From: CAKSQF01 sp051867925
Lineage (GTDB): Bacteria; Bacillota; Clostridia; Oscillospirales; CAG-272
Assembly (NCBI GenBank): GCA_051867925.1
Contig: JBJDZI010000124.1
Span: 1 to 28,491, forward strand
Reading direction: 5' to 3'
Length of the DNA: 28,491 nucleotides
Numbering within the stretch: position 1 is the first letter of the stretch; every line of letters starts with the position of its first letter. The notes beneath the pieces were generated by a model, which saw only the letters and a list, made by a program, of their open reading frames with translations, had not been told where the DNA came from and did no database searches. The translations under genes and the position numbers were made by a program. Below are positions 16,801-23,893 of the stretch, piece after piece.

Positions 16801-17820
16801 ATGAATGCTACAGAAAATGTAAAAATCAAAAAGGAAACGAAGAATAAGATTCGCGTAGAGTTTGATCGGACTTCCGCGTGGACCCGCTTCAAACTGAAGT
16901 ATCTGTCCCTGCGTTTCTTGGGTACCGTAGTCTTCAAACTGTTCAGACTGGTCCTGCTGCTGGGCGTATCCTACGTCATCCTGTTCCCCTTCATTTCCAA
17001 GATCGCATCCAGTTTCATGGATCCTCTGGACTTCGTTGACTCCACGGTCAAGCTGATCCCCAAGAATCCTACGCTGAACACCTACAAACAGATCATCATC
17101 GAGAACAAATACTTCGAAGCGCTGTTCAACACCACGGTGCTGTCTCTGCTCTGCGGTCTGATCCAGACATTTATCTGCTGTATCATTGGTTACGGCTTCG
17201 GTAAGTACAAGTTCCGCGGTCACAACATCATGTTTGCGCTGATGCTGTTCACCATGATCGTGCCTCACCAGACCCTGCAGCTCTCCATGTTCATGAAGTT
17301 CAAGTATTTTGATATCTTCGGCATTTTGGAGCTGCTCGGGATCGGTACGATTGACCTGACCAACACCTATTGGCCTATGGCGATCCTCTCGCTGACGGGT
17401 CTTGCCTTCAAGAACGGTCTGTACATCTACATGATGAGACAGTTCTTCCGCGGCGTGCCCGACTCTCTGGAGGAATCGGCGTACATCGACGGTTCCGGCA
17501 CCTTCCGTACCTTCGTGCAGATCATTCTGCCTCTGTCTGTGCCTATGATGATCACCGTCTTCCTGTTTGCCTTCTCTTGGCAGTGGACCGACACCTTCTA
17601 CACGGGACTGTTCTTCACCGGAAGAAACTCTCTTCTGTTGTCTAAGATCATTTCGATCCCCAGAACGCTGGACACCACCTATTCGGGCGGCAATATGTTC
17701 GCTGCAGCGATCCGCAATACCTGCGGTCTGCTGATCATCGCTCCGCTGATCGTGATCTACCTGTTCTGCCAGCGTTACCTGATCCAAGGTATTGAGCGTT
17801 CCGGTATCACCGGCGAGTAA
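16801..17820 (+). CDS. Carbohydrate ABC transporter permease, second pair
   Basis: A 339-residue MalG-type permease and last gene of the operon. A charged N-terminus (about 45 residues) precedes the first span (LLLGVSYVILFPFIS). The EAA motif is at residues 224-244 (EESAYIDGSGTFRTFVQIIL). GGAGGG lies before ATG, 12 nt after the previous stop. Transcription probably ends at the hairpin at 17857. No nucleotide-binding subunit is encoded anywhere in the operon, so both permease pairs must borrow an ATPase, as MsmX-type ATPases do in other Firmicutes. Confidence 0.9.
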   Translation: MNATENVKIKKETKNKIRVEFDRTSAWTRFKLKYLSLRFLGTVVFKLFRLVLLLGVSYVILFPFISKIASSFMDPLDFVDSTVKLIPKNPTLNTYKQIIIENKYFEALFNTTVLSLLCGLIQTFICCIIGYGFGKYKFRGHNIMFALMLFTMIVPHQTLQLSMFMKFKYFDIFGILELLGIGTIDLTNTYWPMAILSLTGLAFKNGLYIYMMRQFFRGVPDSLEESAYIDGSGTFRTFVQIILPLSVPMMITVFLFAFSWQWTDTFYTGLFFTGRNSLLLSKIISIPRTLDTTYSGGNMFAAAIRNTCGLLIIAPLIVIYLFCQRYLIQGIERSGITGE

Positions 17821-17856
17821 GAGGGATTGTTTTGGAACTCTAAAATCTATAACAAC

Positions 17857-17889
17857 AGGGCGGCAAATCCTTGCCGCCCTGGTTTTTTC
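17857..17889 (+). terminator. Terminator of the transport operon
   Basis: A perfect 10-bp stem AGGGCGGCAA/TTGCCGCCCT (17857-17866 with 17871-17880), a 4-nt loop, then GG and six T. The same stem recurs almost unchanged at 28436-28459. Confidence 0.92.
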
Positions 17890-17891
17890 TC

Positions 17892-17962
17892 GGAACCTTC
17901 TTGAAAGAAGGTTCCAAACCTCCAAGAACTATAACAAAAGGGTCGGCAAAAATTTGCCGACC
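17892..17962. repeat. Two-hairpin intergenic element, copy 1
   Basis: A perfect 11-bp palindrome with 2-nt loop (17892-17902/17905-17915) is followed by AAACCTCCAAGAACT, a short spacer and a second perfect 10-bp stem GGTCGGCAAA/TTTGCCGACC (17941-17950/17953-17962). It is about 71 nt long and aligns end to end with 28389-28459. It lies between convergent genes and may also terminate metA on the minus strand, where the second stem is followed by CTTTTGTT. Confidence 0.85.
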
Positions 17963-17998
17963 TTGTGTTGTTTTGAGGGTGCCCAAGCCGCGATCCAT

Positions 17999-18916
17999 TC
18001 ACTTAATTTCTTTCAGATCGTAGGGGGTAGTTTGATAGACGAAATAGTTCAGCCAGTTGGAGTAGAGGAGGTTGGCGTGGGATCGCCAAGAAACCTGCGG
18101 AGGGAGGGTGTCGTCATCCTTCGGGTAGTAATTCTTGGGCGGCGCGATGGAGAGCCCCGCGTTTTTGTCCCGCCAATACTCCTTTGCCAGCGTGTCGGCA
18201 TCGTACTCCGAGTGACCGGTGATGAAGATCTGCCGCCCCAGATTGGTGGCGATGGCGTATACCCCCGCCTCGGGCGAGGATGCCAGAATCTTCAGTTCAG
18301 GGCGCGCCTCCACGTCACTGCGACGGATGGTGGTGTGGCGGCTGTGGGGAACCATAAATACGTCGTCGAATCCCCGCATCAGAATGGATGATTTCCGCTC
18401 CACAACATGGGGGAAAACGCCGAACAGCTTCTCGGGCAGATCCACCTTGTTGATGCCGTAGTGATAGTAAAGCCCCGCCTGTGCGCCCCAACAAATGTGG
18501 AAGACGCTGGTGACGTGGGTCTTGCTCCACTCCATGATGCGGCAAAGCTCCTCCCAATACTCCACCTCTTCGAAGGGCATCTGCTCCACAGGCGCGCCTG
18601 TGATCACCATGCCGTCGTAGGTGTTCTCGCAAATGTCGTCGAAGCACTTGTAGAAGGCGATCAGATGATCGGCTGGGGTGTGCCGCGACTGGTGTGTCTT
18701 GGTGTGCAGAAACTCCAGCTCCACCTGCAGGGGGGAGTTGCCCAAAAGCCGCGCCAGCTGGGTCTCGGTGGTAATTTTGGTGGGCATCAGATTCAGCACC
18801 AAAATCTTTAGGGGACGAATGTCCTGAGTGATGGCGCGAGTCTCGGTAATGGCAAAAATATTTTCGCTCAGTAAGGTCTGCGTAGCGGGCAGATCGTTGG
18901 GAATTTTAATAGGCAT
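17999..18916 (-). CDS. metA: Homoserine O-acetyltransferase, MetA family
   Basis: A 305-residue cytosolic enzyme of methionine synthesis that acylates homoserine. MetA family residues align at their usual positions: nucleophile Cys142 (HICWGAQAG), His235 and Glu237 (ITGHSEYD). Residue 111 is Glu (TGAPVEQMPFEE). In the MetA family, Glu111 is associated with acetyl-CoA use, whereas Gly gives succinyl-CoA use, so O-acetylhomoserine is the predicted product. That matches the neighbouring O-acetylhomoserine sulfhydrylase. Family annotation often says succinyltransferase. The ATG at 18916 is fixed by an in-frame stop a few codons upstream, but no good ribosome-binding site is visible. It lies 265 nt downstream of metY, probably on the same transcript. 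Confidence 0.93.
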   Translation of the reverse strand: MPIKIPNDLPATQTLLSENIFAITETRAITQDIRPLKILVLNLMPTKITTETQLARLLGNSPLQVELEFLHTKTHQSRHTPADHLIAFYKCFDDICENTYDGMVITGAPVEQMPFEEVEYWEELCRIMEWSKTHVTSVFHICWGAQAGLYYHYGINKVDLPEKLFGVFPHVVERKSSILMRGFDDVFMVPHSRHTTIRRSDVEARPELKILASSPEAGVYAIATNLGRQIFITGHSEYDADTLAKEYWRDKNAGLSIAPPKNYYPKDDDTLPPQVSWRSHANLLYSNWLNYFVYQTTPYDLKEIK

Positions 18917-19056
18917 GGGAAATTACGCAGGAACCCGGGAATTGGTGCCTGCACCTCCGTGAGTTTGGTGGAGGATGGCAAAGCCACCCTCAGTCGTGGG
19001 TAGGATCGCCGCAGGGAAGGGGAGCGCAGAGCGCAAAGCGGCAATTTGTGTCGGTA

Positions 19057-19165
19057 CGGCAAGTATTTGCCGGGCTTTCATACAGTTTTTGGAGTTCCAA
19101 GAACCTTTTTACAAAAAGGTTCTTGTTGGGGAGCAACAGGGCTACGCCCGGCTCCGGGGTAGCAC
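19057..19165 (-). repeat. Two-hairpin intergenic element, copy 2 (inverted), with extra GTAGC/CTCCCCA module
   Basis: Read on the minus strand: a GGGCGTAGCCCTG...CTCCCCA module (about 19126-19150), a perfect 13-bp palindrome with 2-nt loop (19098-19125), spacer CTCCAAAAACTGTATGAAAGCC, then CGGCAA/TTGCCG hairpin (19057-19072). The order is the same as the elements at 17892 and 28387, and the leading module matches the tandem array at 1191-1407. It sits between metY and metA. Confidence 0.8.
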
Positions 19166-19181
19166 CCCAAATGCGTCCCCC

Positions 19182-20456
19182 TTACAGCGCTTGGTCGATG
19201 TCTTGGATGATGTCTTCCACGTTCTCGATGCCCACGGACAGGCGGCAAAGGTCGGGGGACACGCCGGCATCCCGAAGCTGTTCATCGGTGAGCTGACGGT
19301 GGGTGGTGGAAGCGGGATGGAGAATGCTGGTGCGGGCGTCGGCAACGTGGATCACCAGCTTCGCCAGCTTCAGCCGTCCCATGAAGGCGGCGGCGGCGTC
19401 ACGTCCGCCTTTTACGCCGAAGGAGATCACGCCGGAGCAACCGTTGGGCAGATACTTCTTCGCCAGTTTTCGGTCGGGGGAGGACTCCAGCCCGGGATAG
19501 TTTACCCATGCAATGCGGGGATCAGCCTCCAGCCACTTGGCAACCGCCAGCGCGTTCTCGCTGTGGCGGGCGATGCGGAGGGGAAGGGTTTCCAATCCCA
19601 TATTCAGCAGGAAAGTGGTCATCGCCTGGGGCACCATACCCAGATCGCGCATCAGTTGCACCCGCGCCTTGGTGATGTAAGCGGCACTTCCGAAGGATTC
19701 GGTGTAGACCACGCCGTGGTAGCTGTCGTCGGGAGTCGTCAGTTCCGGGAATTTGCCGGATGCCGCCCAGTCAAACTTACCGCTGTCCACCACAACGCCG
19801 CCGATGACGGTGGCGTGGCCGTCCATGTACTTGGTGGTGGAGTGGATGACGATGTCCGCGCCGAACGCAAAGGGACGGCAGAGAACGGGGGTGGCAAAGG
19901 TGTTGTCCACCACCAGCGGAATGCTGTGACGGTGGGCAATCTGCGCGTAGCGCTCGATGTCAAAGACCTTCAGCACGGGATTGGCGATGGTTTCGCCGAA
20001 GATCAGACGGGTGTTTTCGTCGATCTGCGCCTCGATTTCCTCGTCGGAAAGATCGGGGGTTACGAAGCGAACCTCGATGCCCATCCGTTTCAGTGTGACT
20101 GCCAGCAGATTGGTGGTGCCGCCGTAGATGGTGGAGGACGCCACGATGTTCTGTCCGCAGGAGGTGATGTTAAAGATGGCAAGGAAGGAGGCGGCTTGTC
20201 CCGAGGAGGTGCAGAGCGCGCCCACGCCGCCCTCCATAGCGGCGATCTTGTCTTCCACCGCGGCAACGGTGGGATTGGAAAGACGGGAGTAGAAGTGCCC
20301 GGAGGTCTTCAGATCGAAGAGATCGCCCAGTTCCTCGCAGGAGGAATATTTGAATGTGGTGGACTGACAGATGGGCAGTACCCGCGGCTCGCCGTTGCCG
20401 GGTTCGTACCCTGCCTGCAGAGCCATGGTTTCGATTTTATATTGTTCGTTGCTCAT
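19182..20456 (-). CDS. metY: O-acetylhomoserine sulfhydrylase / aminocarboxypropyltransferase
   Basis: A 424-residue PLP enzyme of the Cys/Met metabolism family that makes homocysteine from O-acetylhomoserine and sulfide. The PLP lysine is K209 in IHSTTKYMDGH. Other family marks are YSRLSNPT (56-63), SSGQAA (84-89) and VVDNTFATP (182-190). The length, over 420 aa, and the insertion around FPELTTPDDSYHG favour the sulfhydrylase over the shorter cystathionine gamma-synthase/lyase branch. The start is ATG at 20456 with GAAGG upstream; an earlier TTG is rejected. Its own strong promoter is at 20495-20523. The leader is only about 30 nt, so there is no S-box or T-box control here. Confidence 0.93.
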   Translation of the reverse strand: MSNEQYKIETMALQAGYEPGNGEPRVLPICQSTTFKYSSCEELGDLFDLKTSGHFYSRLSNPTVAAVEDKIAAMEGGVGALCTSSGQAASFLAIFNITSCGQNIVASSTIYGGTTNLLAVTLKRMGIEVRFVTPDLSDEEIEAQIDENTRLIFGETIANPVLKVFDIERYAQIAHRHSIPLVVDNTFATPVLCRPFAFGADIVIHSTTKYMDGHATVIGGVVVDSGKFDWAASGKFPELTTPDDSYHGVVYTESFGSAAYITKARVQLMRDLGMVPQAMTTFLLNMGLETLPLRIARHSENALAVAKWLEADPRIAWVNYPGLESSPDRKLAKKYLPNGCSGVISFGVKGGRDAAAAFMGRLKLAKLVIHVADARTSILHPASTTHRQLTDEQLRDAGVSPDLCRLSVGIENVEDIIQDIDQAL

Positions 20457-20494
20457 AGGATTACCTTCTTTCAAAATCGCATAGGTTACCTTAT

Positions 20495-20523
20495 ATTATA
20501 CCACCGATCTTTTCCGTTGTCAA
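20495..20523 (-). promoter_or_regulatory. Sigma-A promoter of metY(-metA)
   Basis: On the minus strand, perfect TTGACA, a 17-bp spacer and perfect TATAAT. The expected transcript start is about 20488. Confidence 0.92.
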
Positions 20524-20596
20524 TGGGAAAAATGCACGGCACCGCAATTGCGGGATTATTTTCGGGGGAAGGGGAGAGGAAACTGTTCCGTTCCCT

Positions 20597-20613
20597 GCGC
20601 ACACGGTGTGCGC
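20597..20613. repeat. Perfect GC-rich palindrome
   Basis: GCGCACA-CGG-TGTGCGC, a 7-bp stem with 3-nt loop, lies between metY's promoter and the terminator of the next operon. It could be a protein site or a second terminator stem; no T tract follows. Confidence 0.4.
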
Positions 20614-20633
20614 CCGCCTATCTCCCCGCCGAC

Positions 20634-20663
20634 AAAAAATCCCCCTCTCACGGGGGAGGGGGA
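20634..20663 (-). terminator. Terminator of the caspase-like protein operon
   Basis: On the minus strand, an 8-bp stem TCCCCCTC/GAGGGGGA with 8-nt loop followed by six T. It lies about 30 nt past the stop of the 86-aa gene. Confidence 0.88.
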
Positions 20664-20690
20664 AGGAGAGTCCATTTTTGCCGCGCCCGA

Positions 20691-20951
20691 TCATTCGTCA
20701 ACTACCTCAGGCTCATACGGAACGGTCACTTCAATCCATGTGACCATGTGGTCATTTGCAAGCTGCAGATCGTTACTTGCATCAATGTCGGCGTATTTCA
20801 CTTTCCGTCTGACGTGAACGTAGGGATCACGGTCGGAATTCCAAGAATCGAATTCTTGATAGATAATGTGATCGAACTTGGTCTCGTCCGCAACTGAGCC
20901 ATACATTTGAACCGTGACAAATACCATATCATAGGACGGATAGGCATTCAT
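20691..20951 (-). CDS. 86-aa hypothetical protein, translationally coupled
   Basis: A small acidic protein (MNAYPSYDMVFV...EPEVVDE) with no signal peptide, membrane span or recognised domain. Its ATG shares an A with the TGA of the preceding 43-aa frame (TGATG) and no Shine-Dalgarno sequence is visible, so translation probably relies on reinitiation. It is the last gene before the terminator at 20634-20663. An alternative is that this and the 43-aa frame are the remains of one frameshifted gene. Confidence 0.55.
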   Translation of the reverse strand: MNAYPSYDMVFVTVQMYGSVADETKFDHIIYQEFDSWNSDRDPYVHVRRKVKYADIDASNDLQLANDHMVTWIEVTVPYEPEVVDE

Positions 20952-21082
20952 CAGCCGGAGAATGCATCGGTACCCCCGTTGTTGGAGCCTGCCGTAACCG
21001 TTTCCTTAGGGGTCGGATAGATGAACTTGAATTTGGCATATTCCGTGCCGGAAACATCCTTTCTGTAGAATGTGGGGCGCAT
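20951..21082 (-). CDS. 43-aa small ORF linked by TGATG overlaps on both sides
   Basis: Starting at the ATG that overlaps the stop of the 301-aa gene, this frame reads MRPTFYRKDVSGTEYAKFK and runs 43 codons to a TGA that overlaps the next ATG. There is no Shine-Dalgarno sequence, no hydrophobic segment and no recognised family. The two identical TGATG junctions are the main support. It could instead be part of a longer gene broken by frameshifts. Confidence 0.45.
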   Translation of the reverse strand: MRPTFYRKDVSGTEYAKFKFIYPTPKETVTAGSNNGGTDAFSG

Positions 21083-21987
21083 CAGTTGACGTTGATATAC
21101 AGAACGGTTGAAACCGTTTCATTTGCGGCGTTGGTGTAGGCGATCATCTGCCACAGATAGACCTCGCCGTCAGCGTTGGTGATTACACGAGTGGGGTAGT
21201 GATGCAGATCTGCCAATTCCATGGCTTCGATTTGTGCGTACAGATACGATTGGGCGGCTTCGATATTCTCTTGGGACACCAAAACCGAATCATATTTGCA
21301 CAAATTTGGCGCACTGTAAGTTTCGGGCACGCCGTCCTCTTCGATGGCAATGTAAATTGTCTCGTCGGTGGGGTAGCCGTAAAGATAGCGCGTATAGCTG
21401 ACAGTGTACCGATTGACTGCGTCGCGCGTGACCGAATCAAAGGTGAATTTCGCAAAATTTTCTTCTGACATATGCTGCAGGACGAAAGCGTCCGAAATGC
21501 TCTTGATCTCGTCATCGGAAAACTCCGGACAGGTCCCCGTAGCCGAATGATTATCGCGATAACCCACGATCAGATCGGTGTTGGCAAGATATTCCACCCT
21601 CGCGCCGTTTTCGCTTTCATAAATATAATAATGACTGTAAGAAGAGCCGTAATCCGTGTTTTGATTGTTTTTGTAGGTTCGTTTACTGGTTTTGTAGACG
21701 AACACTCGATCGTCACCGTAGGGAGATCTTGATTTTGCGGCAACGTCGGACTCCTCTATTAGGACATGGTGCGTTCCGATTCCGAAACGAGTGCTATCGA
21801 CGAATTTGTTGAAACGGATATCGGAGGAGCTGTTTTCGCCGACAGCACCCAAAAGCGTGTATTCCGTGGGAAGCGGCGGCATGGTCAATTCTGCCGTGGT
21901 GTTCGCCTGATCGGCGGTCTGCGAAGCGCAAGCCCCGCACAGAAGACAGGCAAGGCATAGTGATAGAATGGAAATTGTTTTTTTCAT
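21082..21987 (-). CDS. Secreted or lipid-anchored hypothetical protein
   Basis: A 301-residue exported protein. The first 22 residues are a signal peptide ending LLCGACASQ. Cys21 could be lipidated, although the residue at -3 is Cys rather than the usual Leu, so release by signal peptidase I is also possible. The mature part is polar and rich in Tyr, Asp and Asn, with no domain that I recognise. AAGGAGG overlaps the stop of the upstream gene and lies 9 nt before ATG, so it is the second gene of the operon headed by the caspase-like protein. A functional partnership with that protein is inferred from position only. Confidence 0.75.
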   Translation of the reverse strand: MKKTISILSLCLACLLCGACASQTADQANTTAELTMPPLPTEYTLLGAVGENSSSDIRFNKFVDSTRFGIGTHHVLIEESDVAAKSRSPYGDDRVFVYKTSKRTYKNNQNTDYGSSYSHYYIYESENGARVEYLANTDLIVGYRDNHSATGTCPEFSDDEIKSISDAFVLQHMSEENFAKFTFDSVTRDAVNRYTVSYTRYLYGYPTDETIYIAIEEDGVPETYSAPNLCKYDSVLVSQENIEAAQSYLYAQIEAMELADLHHYPTRVITNADGEVYLWQMIAYTNAANETVSTVLYINVN

Positions 21988-22001
21988 TGTATGTTTCCTC
22001 C

Positions 22002-23417
22002 TTAATTATTAAAGTATTGCGATGTATCTCCAACATAAACAATTGGATACTCACCAACTCCGCCGGGCAAATCAGGGCGTAGTACTTGACTGCCTGCATT
22101 ATCCAGCGCGGCTTCAATACAATCTTTGATTGTGTTTCCGGATGCTAATCCCAAAAGAAACCCTTCTAAGAATGCATCAGAATCGTCGCAATATGTAGTT
22201 TGAGTAGTTCCAAGAACAAAGTGCGCGCCTTTTTCAAAGGTTGAACTTAATAGGTTATATGTTTTACCGGCACGCTCTTTATCAACTCCGGTACTACACC
22301 CTAAATACAAAACACATCGTTGCCGAGCAAGACCGTTATTTGCATAGTCGCTGATATAATATTGGGGGTAACTGGCTGCGGCGGATGACAAATTTATATG
22401 TGCGAGAAGTTTTCCAGTTACAGCATTATTGGTAGTTTGAAATGATAGAGTAGCAGGTCCTCCATGCCCTCTGTACACAAATATGTCACCAATCGAGAGT
22501 CGCGAATATGCACTTGCGGTTGAAGCATTTGTCTGCGTATTGACATAATAACCACAAGTTGTCAAGCAATGAGAAAATCTACTGTTGTTATAAGTTGAAT
22601 TATATACATAAGCATCATTGTCACTACTTGCTGCAACATTGTAGTTAAAGCTGAATATATCAGCATCCCCTTTGTTAACTGCCATGAATGACCAATAAAT
22701 ATTGTGGCTGGATGATGAAGTTAGGTATACGTCGCCAGATGAATTCATAGCAACATATTGATTATTATATCGCATTGCATAGCGTCCTTGATTGACACCT
22801 GATTCAATCCGATGAATTACAAATTTTGAACGCGCCGAAACAGCGGTACTAAGAATCAAATTAGTTCCGGATGCGTACATCATCAGTCCTGTTGTGCTTG
22901 CCTTGTGGTACAGACGAGTGAAACCCATTCCATCAGAACGTACATTGGTCGGTGTCCATTGCGATAATACCGATTCACTTCTGAATCTTCCGCTCAGATT
23001 TACACCGCTGGTGTTTGACGAACCATCAATCGACAAAAGCAATCCGGTGCCGCAATTAAGAATATAATAATCATCACCACTTACAATTCCGGTTGGGGTG
23101 CGCACCTTAATTGTTACAGAAGCAGTAGTATTGCTGTCGGTACAGGTTGCGGTTATTACGGCAGTTCCTTTAGATACAGCATATACGGTTTTGGTATACG
23201 AATCAACAGTCGCTACTGATGTATCACTACTTGCCAGAGTATACGATGTATTGGCTGGCGAAACGGTAACCGTAAGAGATGTTTCTTGTCCTACAACCAA
23301 TACTGTGGAATTTGCTGTTATAGAAATGGACACATCCGATGCATATGCCGGCAATGCGCCCGCGCAAAGAGCCAATAAAATTGCAATTGTTATTAAAACA
23401 GAATTGAACTTTTTCAT
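22002..23417 (-). CDS. Secreted caspase/CHAT-like (clan CD) protein with Ig-like and ricin-like domains
   Basis: A 471-residue exported protein. A signal peptide (1-27, ending AYA) precedes a BIG2-type Ig-like domain (about 28-107: LVVGQETSLTVTVSP, TSVATVDS, GTAVITATC). A ricin-like beta-trefoil region follows (about 110-250; YYILNCGTGLLLSIDG, GRYAMRYNNQYVAM). The C-terminal 220 residues resemble clan CD peptidases: a His-Gly motif (YRGHGG, His318), then a hydrophobic strand ending in Cys (CVLYLGCSTG, Cys374). A tail with DAFLEGFLLGLASGNTIKDCIEAAL resembles the helices that end CHAT and gingipain-like folds. The proposed role is a cell-surface or secreted peptidase, which is inference. Start ATG has GGAGG upstream. 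The sequence looks AT-richer than its neighbours by eye, suggesting acquisition. Confidence 0.75.
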   Translation of the reverse strand: MKKFNSVLITIAILLALCAGALPAYASDVSISITANSTVLVVGQETSLTVTVSPANTSYTLASSDTSVATVDSYTKTVYAVSKGTAVITATCTDSNTTASVTIKVRTPTGIVSGDDYYILNCGTGLLLSIDGSSNTSGVNLSGRFRSESVLSQWTPTNVRSDGMGFTRLYHKASTTGLMMYASGTNLILSTAVSARSKFVIHRIESGVNQGRYAMRYNNQYVAMNSSGDVYLTSSSSHNIYWSFMAVNKGDADIFSFNYNVAASSDNDAYVYNSTYNNSRFSHCLTTCGYYVNTQTNASTASAYSRLSIGDIFVYRGHGGPATLSFQTTNNAVTGKLLAHINLSSAAASYPQYYISDYANNGLARQRCVLYLGCSTGVDKERAGKTYNLLSSTFEKGAHFVLGTTQTTYCDDSDAFLEGFLLGLASGNTIKDCIEAALDNAGSQVLRPDLPGGVGEYPIVYVGDTSQYFNN

Positions 23418-23529
23418 TGTATAATACCTCCTTCCAAATGCTTCGATTCTGCTTTGGTCGATACTCTGCTTGCACCGTCCTACCTGTCCATGGGACTCAT
23501 TCCTTTCACGGTATACTTTTCTTATTCAT

Positions 23530-23558
23530 ATTATAGCATGAATTCCAAATTCTGTAAA
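23530..23558 (-). promoter_or_regulatory. Sigma-A promoter of the caspase-like protein operon
   Basis: On the minus strand, TTTACA, a 17-bp spacer and TATAAT with an extended TGC. The leader to the start at 23417 is about 105 nt. Confidence 0.88.
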
Positions 23559-23760
23559 GAGACGGACGCACTTTTTTTGTTGTGCAAGTCAACGAATGTG
23601 GGGGGCGTTATTTGTGCATCTTCTACACCGATCGACGTGTGGTTTGTATAATTGTGCAAATTAAACAAAAAATAAGTCGATTTTTTGACATCCACGGTGA
23701 AACGCAACAAGAAAATGGCAAAAAAAACGGAATAAACTGATAAATTCAAAGAAAAACCCC
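23559..23760. other. AT-rich region between divergent promoters
   Basis: No gene is supported. It carries several TTGTGCA-like words (near 23579, 23610 and 23652), the same word repeated in palindromes at 3981-3997. It also has A-rich tracts around 23665-23760 upstream of the glgB promoter that could act as UP-element or curved DNA. Confidence 0.35.
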
Positions 23761-23789
23761 TTGCGCACAGACGCAGGATGTGCTATAAT
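23761..23789 (+). promoter_or_regulatory. Promoter of the glycogen operon
   Basis: A weak -35 (TTGCGC), a 17-bp spacer and perfect TATAAT with the TGTGC extension seen at 2676 and 3821. The extended -10 probably compensates for the poor -35. Confidence 0.82.
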
Positions 23790-23893
23790 AAACGTAGATC
23801 GGATGCATCTGCATCAATGCACCTGAAAATGGGTTGGGAAAAAGATCCCGCAGATGCCGCCGAAATTTTACCGCTCGTCGCCTTGGAGGAACT

